Positions 1 through 5,241 of a stretch of 5,241 nt of DNA are shown here, piece by piece. Below the pieces are notes generated by a model. The model saw only the letters and a program-made list of their open reading frames with translations, was not told the DNA's origin and ran no database searches. The DNA is from Bacillota bacterium (lineage in GTDB: Bacteria; Bacillota; Bacilli; Alicyclobacillales; SLC66): positions 1 to 5,241 of the forward strand of contig JAKACR010000219.1 in assembly GCA_021821225.1 (NCBI GenBank). The letters are read 5' to 3'. The position numbers and the translations under genes are program-made. Numbering within the stretch: position 1 is the stretch's first letter; every line of letters begins with the position of its first letter.

Positions 1-731
1 CGCCCGTCCGTCACGCTGAGCAATCCCGCGTTTGGCAACGCGGACAGCCGCATGGACGGCTGCAGTGCGGCTGTCGCAAAAGCCCTCTCCATATCGGCGG
101 GGCCAAGCCGGCAATTCAGTCCGACAACCGTCGCTCCCTCCTCGATGAGCCGGGTGAAGGCGTCGCCGACCGCCACTCCGTCGCGCGTGACCGTCAGATC
201 CACCAGGGCCAGTTGCGCGATCAACGGACGGTCTGTCAATCTGCGCGCCGCCCGGACCACCGTGCGCAGTTCCTCCAGATCGTAGAACGTCTCGAACAAA
301 AGACAGTCCGGGTCTTCCGCGAGCAGTTCCGCGATCTGTTCTTCGTACGCGGCGCGCAGTTCATCCGAGATGCCGAACGTCGGCCGCATGCCGCGCGCAG
401 AGCCGACCGTGCCCGCCACGTACGCATCCCCGTCGGCTGCCCGGCGCGCCGCCAGCACGCCGGCCCGGTTGATCGCGGATACCTGGTCTTCCAGACCGTA
501 GCGGGCGAGACCCGCCCGGTTGGCGCCGAACGTGTTCGTCTCAAGCAGTCGCGCCCCTGCGGCATAGTAGGCCTGATGCACATCCGTCACGACATCCTGC
601 CCGGTGACATTCAGTTCTTCATAGCAAACTCCGACGGGCACGCCGAGTCGGTACAACTCGGTCGCCATCGCTCCGTCCGCGACGAGGACGGCGCGATTCA
701 GGTACTTTAGCAGAGGTTCTCTCGCCATCAT
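1..731 (-). CDS. Homocysteine S-methyltransferase domain protein (MetH/YitJ type), C-terminus cut by window edge
   Basis: Transfers a methyl group to homocysteine to make methionine in the cytoplasm. Seen: 243 residues open to the left edge, with the family landmarks in order: DGAMATEL (19-26), ETNTFGANR (64-72), GTVGS (107-111), FETFYDLEEL (146-155), GLNC (204-207) and PNAG (233-236). Cys207 corresponds to the first of three zinc-binding cysteines that activate the homocysteine thiol. The GGCC pair that supplies the other two would lie beyond the window. Two ATG codons are adjacent (731 and 728). The ribosome site AGGTGG (736-741) lies 4 bases from the first and 7 from the second, so the second may be the true start. 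In Bacillota this N-terminal sequence type often belongs to a roughly 600-residue fusion with methylenetetrahydrofolate reductase (YitJ); that half is not visible, so a stand-alone enzyme or a MetH is also possible. The domain call is firm; the full architecture is unknown. Confidence 0.93.
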   Translation of the reverse strand, partial: MMAREPLLKYLNRAVLVADGAMATELYRLGVPVGVCYEELNVTGQDVVTDVHQAYYAAGARLLETNTFGANRAGLARYGLEDQVSAINRAGVLAARRAADGDAYVAGTVGSARGMRPTFGISDELRAAYEEQIAELLAEDPDCLLFETFYDLEELRTVVRAARRLTDRPLIAQLALVDLTVTRDGVAVGDAFTRLIEEGATVVGLNCRLGPADMERAFATAALQPSMRLSALPNAGLLSVTDG

Positions 732-775
732 CTCACCACCTGACCCAACGATCTTGCAGAGGTCTTCTGCCAACC

Positions 776-843
776 GCCAGCATCCCTTTGCTCCCGCTCG
801 AACACCGCTTCGCTACACTCGCAACGAGCAAAGGGACGCTGGC
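776..843. repeat. Long inverted repeat, 18-bp arms, in the methyltransferase leader
   Basis: The arms are GCCAGCATCCCTTTGCTC (776-793) and GAGCAAAGGGACGCTGGC (826-843), complementary over 18 positions with a single mismatch that becomes a G-U or A-C pair depending on the strand transcribed (G-U on the minus strand). The 32-base loop is 794-825. On the minus strand the stem can lengthen outward by one C-G pair and a few G-U pairs. Neither strand has a T-run directly after the stem, so it is not a classical intrinsic terminator. It could be a leader structure, a transcript-end stabiliser for the transporter mRNA, or a copy of a dispersed palindromic element. The sequence alone does not decide between these. 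Confidence 0.8.
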
Positions 844-898
844 GACCCAGCCAATTTTCATCCTTCTTGGGTGGCGCGGCAGCACCATGGAGGCCCAG

Positions 899-904
899 AT
901 TATA
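899..904 (-). promoter_or_regulatory. Possible -10 box (TATAAT) for the methyltransferase gene
   Basis: A perfect TATAAT on the minus strand, 56 bases downstream of the transporter stop. At 16-18 bases upstream there is no recognisable TTGACA-like -35 box (the sequence is CCCGG-rich) and no TGn extension. If it is used, the transcript would begin near position 892 and carry a leader of about 160 bases containing the inverted repeat. It may be weak, activator-dependent, or a chance match. Confidence 0.3.
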
Positions 905-959
905 GATAGCTTAAGGGTTGACCGGGCGCTGCACAACCGGCAACCGACAAAAGCCGTCA

Positions 960-1727
960 TCACGGCACAAACAGCGAGAGCCCTGTCTTGACGGCGAGAA
1001 TCAGGGCGACGGCAACAAACAGCGGACGAATCAGCGGAACCCCCCGTCTGACCGCGAGGCGAGAGCCTGCGCGCGCGCCAACGAGCATCCCGGCCGCCAT
1101 GGGCAGCCCCGCGACAGCCACCACCTTGCCGCGAAACGCAAACAACAGAAGAGCCGCGGCGTTGCTGGTAAAATTGAGCATGCGTCCATTGCCCGCCGCC
1201 GTGATGAAGTCAAAGCGAAAGAGCGAGAGAAAACCGAATAACAAGAAAGACCCTGTTCCGGGTCCGATGAAGCCGTCGTAGAAACCGAGGCCGAAAGCGA
1301 AGAAAAGCGCCGGGAAAACGGTTCCGCGCGTGACGCCCGGGAACTGATTGTGCCGCCCCAGCTCGCGCCGCAACAACGTCAGGATGGCGATCCCGAGGAT
1401 CACGATAAAAATGATGAATTTCAGGTACGCCTGATCGACGTAAAGCACGCTGTTCGCGCCAATCAACGCCCCGACAAACGTGGCCGGAATCATGACAGAC
1501 AGCAGCAGCCGCTCGACGTGCCCCGAACGCACGTACGCGACCGTGCTGACCGAGGAGGCGAATGTCCCGGCAAACTTGTTGGTTCCCAGGGCCATGTACG
1601 GCGGCAGGCCGGCCCACAGCAGAGCGGGCAGCGTGACCACGCCGCCCCCGCCGACGATCGAATCAAACAGACCCGCGATAAAACCGCTCACAAACAGTGC
1701 CGCGGCAACCCACCACACCTCATGCAA
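960..1727 (-). CDS. TSUP family (TauE/SafE, YfcA-like) membrane transporter
   Basis: Predicted inner-membrane permease of 255 residues in the 4-toluene sulfonate uptake (TSUP) family, whose members move small anions such as sulfite, sulfonates or sulfoacetate; the substrate of YfcA-type members is not settled. Seen: several hydrophobic helices (probably eight) and the two diagnostic half-repeats, DSIVGGGG (22-29) with LGTNK (47-51), and FYDGFIGPGTGSF (149-161) with NFTSN (185-189). This matches my memory of E. coli YfcA closely. The start is placed at TTG 1727 because GGAGG (1737-1741) lies 9 bases upstream and the first helix follows at once. A longer frame reaching 1814 would add 29 mostly charged residues with no ribosome site and would run deep into the preceding gene. 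The TTG overlaps the preceding stop by 8 bases, indicating translational coupling in one operon. A sulfur link to the downstream methionine gene is possible but unproven. Confidence 0.93.
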   Translation of the reverse strand: MHEVWWVAAALFVSGFIAGLFDSIVGGGGVVTLPALLWAGLPPYMALGTNKFAGTFASSVSTVAYVRSGHVERLLLSVMIPATFVGALIGANSVLYVDQAYLKFIIFIVILGIAILTLLRRELGRHNQFPGVTRGTVFPALFFAFGLGFYDGFIGPGTGSFLLFGFLSLFRFDFITAAGNGRMLNFTSNAAALLLFAFRGKVVAVAGLPMAAGMLVGARAGSRLAVRRGVPLIRPLFVAVALILAVKTGLSLFVP

Positions 1728-2220
1728 GCGTGTCTTCCTCCGTTGTCCGAACAGAGTCTTTATCGCTGCCGTTTTGCGGACGGCCCGCCGCCCACATGGG
1801 CAAATCGCGCGCAATCTCCACGCCGCGCGCGTTGATCACCCACTTTTCTTCACCAAAGACGATATCCCACAAATCGGCGGATACACGCTCCCCGGCCAGG
1901 GCCGGCAGGTCAAGCCGCAAGCGGACGCCGTCCGACTCGACGCCCGGTATGCCGTCCACGGCGCGCCGCACGATCTGTCCAAGCAGGGCGCTGGGGATCG
2001 GGACCCACCACGCGGCCGCGACTTCCATCAGCAGGCGGTCTTCCTCCATGGTACACTTGACCTGCACCGCCACCGTGCCAAACGGCGTCGTGAGGTTCGC
2101 CTCCGCTCCCCAGTCATGCAGACGCAGGCCGCGCACAGCGTAGCCCCTTGGCACGAGATGATTCATCTCATCCTCGATGTCGTCCTGCGTCGCGACAAGC
2201 GCCAGGCATGCAACCCGCAT
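1720..2220 (-). CDS. Uncharacterised 166-residue protein in the transporter operon
   Basis: I do not recognise this protein. It is probably cytoplasmic: there is no signal peptide and no clear membrane helix. It starts MRVACLALVATQDDIEDEMN, has a mixed alpha/beta character with a Trp-rich stretch AAAWWVPIP near the middle, a conserved-looking segment ADLWDIVFGEEKWVINARGV (about residues 115-134), and a polar acidic tail of some 20 residues that is probably disordered. It has no Cys/His metal cluster and no P-loop. The ATG at 2220 is preceded by GGGAG (2227-2231) with a 6-base gap, a good ribosome site. It begins 34 bases after the HTH gene and its stop overlaps the transporter start, so it is co-transcribed with both. 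That it is a real gene rests on the ribosome site, tight packing and codon phase, not on homology. Confidence 0.8.
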   Translation of the reverse strand: MRVACLALVATQDDIEDEMNHLVPRGYAVRGLRLHDWGAEANLTTPFGTVAVQVKCTMEEDRLLMEVAAAWWVPIPSALLGQIVRRAVDGIPGVESDGVRLRLDLPALAGERVSADLWDIVFGEEKWVINARGVEIARDLPMWAAGRPQNGSDKDSVRTTEEDTLA

Positions 2221-2254
2221 ACGCCGCTCCCGCCTTCATCCGCGCACAGCGCGA

Positions 2255-2728
2255 TCACTTGCCCTGCGCAGCTAGTTTTGCCCTGATCTCCTCAAGTTCG
2301 GCAATATTCGTCTCCAGTTTCGCCTTCTGCTCCACGATCATGTCGAGATTGGAGCGCAGGCTCGCGAGACTCTTGTCGACCTCGTCGATCATCAAGGACA
2401 GTTCATCCGCGCCCACCTGCTCCAGTCCGGAGAGTACCTTATACAGTTTCAGGCCGGACAGCGCCGCGGTTGTCACCACATTGGACGCCGCGAACGCAAT
2501 ACCCGGAAGGGCGGCGCGCACGCCGGCGCTGCCCATGCTCGCAAGCCGACTCATCGTCCTGCCCGCCGTGGAACCTCGGCGGCGCAAGAATTGTTGCAGG
2601 TCCTCTTCCTTGATCATGTACTGCCCCGTCTGGTCATTCGCCCTGAGCTGGCCCGTGCGGATCCAGCGGCGCACCGTCTCCTCCGATACGCGCAACCGGT
2701 AGGCCACTTCAAATGTCGTGAATTCCAC
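2255..2728 (-). CDS. Small HTH (excisionase/MerR-type) DNA-binding protein with C-terminal coiled coil
   Basis: A 157-residue protein in three parts. Residues 3-48 form a winged-HTH fold of the excisionase/MerR type: FEVAYRLRVSEETVRRWIRTG then the wing and YMIKEEDLQQFL, the usual layout for DNA-binding domains of this class. Residues 53-100 are Ala/Gly/Ser-rich and mildly hydrophobic. Residues 108-154 show a clean heptad pattern (hydrophobic at 114, 117, 121, 124, 128, 131, 138, 142, 145, 152), so a dimerising coiled coil is likely. There is no ligand-binding or metal-binding domain as in full MerR regulators. Start: GTG at 2728, with AAGGAGGA (2735-2742) giving a 7-base spacing. A longer frame to 2872 would cross the promoter and has no ribosome site. 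First gene of the operon; it could be an autoregulator or a nucleoid or segregation factor. The domain call is firm, the role unknown. Confidence 0.88.
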   Translation of the reverse strand: MEFTTFEVAYRLRVSEETVRRWIRTGQLRANDQTGQYMIKEEDLQQFLRRRGSTAGRTMSRLASMGSAGVRAALPGIAFAASNVVTTAALSGLKLYKVLSGLEQVGADELSLMIDEVDKSLASLRSNLDMIVEQKAKLETNIAELEEIRAKLAAQGK

Positions 2729-2735
2729 GCGATCT

Positions 2736-2740
2736 CCTCC
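2736..2740 (-). promoter_or_regulatory. Ribosome binding site fixing the GTG start of the HTH gene
   Basis: GGAGG within AAGGAGGA on the minus strand, 7 bases before GTG 2728. This near-perfect site decides the start against the longer upstream frame. Confidence 0.85.
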
Positions 2741-2747
2741 TTCACAG

Positions 2748-2783
2748 GTCCATTCGGACAGGGACTTGATGATAGATGTCCCT
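2748..2783 (-). other. Two adjacent small hairpins in the 5' leader of the HTH operon
   Basis: Arms AGGGAC (2760-2765) and GTCCCT (2778-2783) form a 6-bp stem with a 12-base loop. Directly beside it, GTCC (2748-2751) and GGAC (2756-2759) form a 4-bp stem with a 4-base loop. Both lie between the predicted transcription start and the ribosome site. They share GGAC/GTCC sequence and so could pair alternatively. The structures are short and may have no function. Confidence 0.3.
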
Positions 2784-2793
2784 TCTGCTCCCC

Positions 2794-2823
2794 ATTGTAT
2801 GCACACACACACACACACGTCAA
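2794..2823 (-). promoter_or_regulatory. Sigma-A-type promoter with a (TG)8 spacer, driving the HTH operon
   Basis: On the minus strand the -35 box is TTGACG (2818-2823, five of six matches to TTGACA) and the -10 box is TACAAT (2794-2799, five of six matches to TATAAT). The 18-base spacer (2800-2817) is (TG)8 followed by CA. Transcription would start near 2787, leaving a leader of about 58 bases before the GTG start with its strong ribosome site. The position in a 167-base gap upstream of the first gene of an operon supports it. Activity is inferred from sequence only. Confidence 0.75.
2802..2818. repeat. (CA)n/(TG)n dinucleotide microsatellite
   Basis: Seventeen bases of uninterrupted CA repeat on the plus strand. 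It fills almost all of the promoter spacer and overlaps the last base of the -35 box. Such tracts can gain or lose units by replication slippage. Confidence 0.9.
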
Positions 2824-2895
2824 CGCACACGCGAAAATGGGCGTGAAGGATGGAAATTCGCCTCGACCGCACAGGTACTCACGCGATTTTGTTTA

Positions 2896-3798
2896 TCACA
2901 TGTCCCCCAGCGGCACGCGGACCACGGCGAGCGGACCGCTGCCGTCCACCTCCACCGACTCCCCTGGCTCCAGAACAAACGAATCGAATTCCCTCCGTGG
3001 CGGCGCGGCGCCATCTGCCGCCGGTCCCACCCCGTCGGCGAGACTGATCAGGCAGACCGCCTCGCCCGGCCGTGCGTCGATCGTCTGTAGACCGTCCACT
3101 TCCAGAAGGGAAAAGCGGAAATGGTCGTTCGCCTCGCACAGCGCCTCTTCTCCGCCGCGCGCAGTGATCCTTCGCCCGGCCAGATCCGGCTGGGGAAACA
3201 CGGTCACGGCCAATCCCTCTTCCACATGCAGTTCGCGCGGTCGGCCGTCCTGTCCGGGACGCTGGTAATCGTACAGGCGGTACGTCGTATCCGACGACTG
3301 CTGCACCTCAAGCGCGACGATGCCCGCGCCAAGCGCGTGGACCGTTCCCGGCGGCACCGTGTAGTATTCGCCCGGACGCACCTCGACGTAGCGCAGGAGA
3401 CGTTCGATATTCCCCGCCTGGAGAGCGGCGCGCAAAAGAGCGGCGTTCTCCGCCCTGTGCCCGTAGCAGATCCGCGCCCCCGGCTTTGCGGAAAGAATCA
3501 GCCAGCCCTCCGACTTGCCGAGATCGTTCACGGCTTTCGCCTGCTCGTCGTTCGGATGGACCTGCACCGACAAGTCCGCTTGTGCATGCAGCAATTTGAT
3601 CATCACCGGAAACCACGGACGACCCGGCGCAAGTTCCCCGAGCGCCCTGCCCCGCTCATCCGTGGTCGGACCGGACGGATGATCCGAGACCAGCCACGCC
3701 TCACCGAGAGGCTCATGTCGCGGCGCGCCCGGCATGCGCCCGGCGATGTAGTCGCCGCCCCACACGCGCGATTTGAACACCGGCGTCAATCTCCTCAA
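2896..3798 (-). CDS. manA: Mannose-6-phosphate isomerase, class I (short Bacillus type)
   Basis: Zinc-dependent cytoplasmic cupin enzyme interconverting fructose-6-phosphate and mannose-6-phosphate. The 300 residues are close to the roughly 315 usual for the short Bacillus-type enzymes. Seen: the N-terminal PVFKSRVWGG (6-15); the QVHP metal motif with Gln79 and His81; Glu97 in GKSEGW; GTVH with His154 as the fourth zinc ligand; and QQSSDTTYRLYDYQR (166-180) with the catalytic Arg174. All ligands are present, so the enzyme should be active. The start is TTG 3798, served by GGGGAGGG (3805-3812) six bases upstream; an internal TTG at 3789 is possible but less well placed. It lies 35 bases after the phosphohexomutase stop, so the two are probably one operon supplying mannose-1-phosphate for GDP-mannose and glycan synthesis, or allowing mannose use. 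No clear intrinsic terminator follows it. Confidence 0.95.
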   Translation of the reverse strand: MRRLTPVFKSRVWGGDYIAGRMPGAPRHEPLGEAWLVSDHPSGPTTDERGRALGELAPGRPWFPVMIKLLHAQADLSVQVHPNDEQAKAVNDLGKSEGWLILSAKPGARICYGHRAENAALLRAALQAGNIERLLRYVEVRPGEYYTVPPGTVHALGAGIVALEVQQSSDTTYRLYDYQRPGQDGRPRELHVEEGLAVTVFPQPDLAGRRITARGGEEALCEANDHFRFSLLEVDGLQTIDARPGEAVCLISLADGVGPAADGAAPPRREFDSFVLEPGESVEVDGSGPLAVVRVPLGDM

Positions 3799-3833
3799 CC
3801 CAGACCCTCCCCGCTAATGACACTCCCCGTTAT

Positions 3834-5241
3834 TCAAGACAGATAGACCCGCACCCGCTCCTCAATCGCGCTTTCCAGCACGGTCAGCCGCTCCTGCGCA
3901 ACGGACGCCGAGTCCGCGCGCACACCGATGTACACCTTCAGCTTCGGCTCCGTGCCGGATGGCCGCACGGCCACCCATCCACCGTCGCCAAAGCGGAATT
4001 TGAGCACATCGGAAGCAGGCAATGCCAGTGTTTCCTCCTGTCCCGTCACGAGGTCGCGGCGCACGCCCGCAAGACAGTCTTCAACCGACGAGGCGGACAG
4101 TCCGGGCGCCAACAGCGGCCTGGTGCGCAGATCCGCCATCAGCCGCTCCATGCGGGCGACGCCGCTCTGTCCGGCGAACGTATAGCCGAGCAGCCGGTCG
4201 CGGAAATAGCCCACGCGCGCGAATAACTCCTCCAGCGCTTCGTCCAGCGTCTTTCCGCGCGCGAGCTGTTCGGCCGCCGTATGTGCGACTAGGACAGCCG
4301 CCTGTACGCCGTCTTTGTCGCGGACAAACGGCAGGGCGAGATATCCCACGCTTTCCTCATAGCCAAAGACAAATGAATGGATGCCGCTCTGCTCATACTC
4401 TTTGATCTTGGCGCCGATGAACTTGAAGCCTGTCAGCACACGCTCAGTCCGGACACCGTAGCCCGCGGCCACCGCTTCGCCAAAATCGGATGTCACGTTG
4501 GTTGTCACGACAACCGCATTTACCGGCAATTTCCCGCACTCTTGCAGCCGGCGCAGCCAGCCGTCGATCAGCAATCCGCCGATTTCATTGCCGGAGAAAA
4601 ACCGGTAACCGCCGTCCTTCTTCCGGCACATGACACCCAGCCGGTCGGCGTCCGGATCTGTCGCAAGGATCAGGTCCGCCCCCTCACTTTGCGCCAATTC
4701 CACCGCCCTGTCGTAGGCCGAATGCTCCTCTGGATTCGGGCTGCTCACATGGGTGAACTCCGCATCGAGCACCGCCTGTCGCGCGACCTGCCGCACATCG
4801 GCAAATCCCGCCTCGGCCAACGCACGCGGTACAAGCGATCCGCCCGTCCCGTGCAGCGGCGTGTACACGATCTTCGGTACGCAGGACGGCGCTTCACCGT
4901 ACATGCGATACAATGCGCCAAGCTCGGAAAAATACGCTTCCTTCACTCCCCCGGATACCACACGGACCATGCCGCGCGCCAGCGCATCGTCGCGTTCCAG
5001 CCTCCGGATGGCAAACAGGTCGCCGTCTGCCATCCGCATCATGACCTGCCGCGCGTCGTCCGGCAGCAGTTGCCCGCCGTCTGCGCTATACACCTTGTAC
5101 CCGTTGTATTCCGGAGGATTGTGGCTGGCGGTAATCATGACGCCCGCCGCGCATCCGAGATGCCTGACGGCAAACGACAGCAGCGGAGTCGGCTCCGCCT
5201 CGGCAAAGACATGCGCCACGACGCCCGCCGCAGCCGCGACA
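3834..5241 (-). CDS. Phosphoglucomutase/phosphomannomutase (alpha-D-phosphohexomutase), N-terminus cut by window edge
   Basis: Moves phosphate between C6 and C1 of glucose or mannose through a phosphoserine enzyme. The C-terminal 468 residues are visible; the frame stays open to the right edge, so roughly the first 90-120 residues are missing compared with PgcA-type enzymes of about 570-580. Signature sites in order: TASHNP, with the phosphorylated Ser at 5124-5126; the magnesium loop DPDADRLG, whose DPDADR is at 4641-4658; the sugar-binding loop GYEESVGYL at 4338-4364; and the C-terminal phosphate loop RPSGTEPKLKVY at 3930-3965. All catalytic elements are intact. The DPDADR and GYEES forms are those of the longer PgcA-like subfamily, which often acts on both glucose and mannose phosphates. 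Placement directly upstream of manA favours a mannose role, but specificity cannot be read from the sequence. The GTG at 5219 is internal, not the start: it is preceded by in-frame coding sequence. Confidence 0.95.
   Translation of the reverse strand, partial: VAAAAGVVAHVFAEAEPTPLLSFAVRHLGCAAGVMITASHNPPEYNGYKVYSADGGQLLPDDARQVMMRMADGDLFAIRRLERDDALARGMVRVVSGGVKEAYFSELGALYRMYGEAPSCVPKIVYTPLHGTGGSLVPRALAEAGFADVRQVARQAVLDAEFTHVSSPNPEEHSAYDRAVELAQSEGADLILATDPDADRLGVMCRKKDGGYRFFSGNEIGGLLIDGWLRRLQECGKLPVNAVVVTTNVTSDFGEAVAAGYGVRTERVLTGFKFIGAKIKEYEQSGIHSFVFGYEESVGYLALPFVRDKDGVQAAVLVAHTAAEQLARGKTLDEALEELFARVGYFRDRLLGYTFAGQSGVARMERLMADLRTRPLLAPGLSASSVEDCLAGVRRDLVTGQEETLALPASDVLKFRFGDGGWVAVRPSGTEPKLKVYIGVRADSASVAQERLTVLESAIEERVRVYLS

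Larger units (their letters stand above)
732..959 (-). promoter_or_regulatory. 228-base non-coding leader of the homocysteine methyltransferase gene
   Basis: This gap separates the transporter stop codon from the methyltransferase start. Read on the minus strand it contains a TATAAT box, a long inverted repeat, a second small hairpin (arms 756-760 and 766-770, GCAGA/TCTGC with a 5-base loop) and the AGGTGG ribosome site. Methionine genes in Bacillota are often controlled by SAM or T-box leaders, but I see neither the SAM-I core nor the T-box GGUGGNACCGCG sequence here. A regulatory role is inferred from length and structure only. Confidence 0.4.

Noticed and set aside
776..843. The stem arm CGTCCCTTTGCTC resembles the terminator half of T-box leaders (CGUCCC).
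   Set aside because: No GGUGGNACCGCG T-box sequence, no specifier stem, and no U-run after the stem on the minus strand. Only about 115 bases lie between the upstream stop and the stem. The GGGTGGCGCGGC at about 869-880 is on the plus strand, with no plus-strand gene after it.
918..923. TTGACC on the plus strand as a -35 box for a rightward promoter.
   Set aside because: No -10-like hexamer 16-18 bases downstream and no plus-strand gene to drive.
733..963. A 76-codon minus-strand open frame across the methyltransferase leader.
   Set aside because: It spans the long inverted repeat, shows no protein-like pattern and has no ribosome site. It is probably chance openness in GC-rich DNA.
1480..2286. 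A 268-codon plus-strand open frame.
   Set aside because: It is antisense to the well-supported transporter and the 166-residue gene. Its composition is Pro/Arg/His-rich, as expected for the reverse strand of GC-rich genes, and it has no recognisable domain.
2840..2895. Possible intrinsic terminator after manA.
   Set aside because: Only a weak 4-bp GGCG/CGCC pairing is visible, with no T-run, so it is not supported.
2591..3268. A 225-codon plus-strand open frame crossing the promoter and microsatellite.
   Set aside because: It is antisense to two solid genes and translates the CA tract into a His/Thr repeat. There is no coding signal.
3121..3846. A 241-codon plus-strand open frame.
   Set aside because: It is antisense to manA, Arg-rich and without domains. 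The manA reading is unambiguous.

Overview
The window looks like a piece of chromosome from a GC-rich member of the Bacillota, possibly related to Alicyclobacillus or Kyrpidia. The reasons are strong GGAGG-type ribosome binding sites, several TTG/GTG starts, a consensus-like sigma-A promoter, and a PgcA-type phosphohexomutase next to a short Bacillus-type ManA. The genus is an inference. Every gene I can support is on the minus strand, so transcription runs from high to low coordinates. No RNA genes, insertion sequences, CRISPR arrays or prophage genes were seen.

Right part (5241 to 2896): the C-terminal 468 residues of an alpha-D-phosphohexomutase (phosphoglucomutase/phosphomannomutase), cut by the window edge, followed after 35 bases by manA, a class I mannose-6-phosphate isomerase. 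Together they can interconvert fructose-6-P, mannose-6-P and mannose-1-P, a route towards GDP-mannose, or in reverse towards mannose use.

Middle (2895 to 960): a 167-base gap carries a convincing promoter, TTGACG-N18-TACAAT, whose spacer is almost entirely a (TG)8 tract. It drives a probable three-gene operon. The first gene encodes a small excisionase/MerR-type HTH protein with a C-terminal coiled coil. The second encodes a 166-residue protein I do not recognise. The third encodes a YfcA-like TSUP-family membrane transporter whose TTG start overlaps the stop codon of the gene before it.

Left part (959 to 1): a 228-base non-coding leader with a TATAAT box and an 18-bp-stem inverted repeat precedes a homocysteine S-methyltransferase (the N-terminal domain of MetH/YitJ-type proteins), cut by the left edge. 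It is a methionine-synthesis gene and its expression may be controlled separately from the transporter operon.

Most of the content is ordinary housekeeping. The parts most worth a second look are the dinucleotide repeat inside a promoter spacer, the long inverted repeat in the methyltransferase leader, and the uncharacterised HTH/coiled-coil plus unknown-protein pair.
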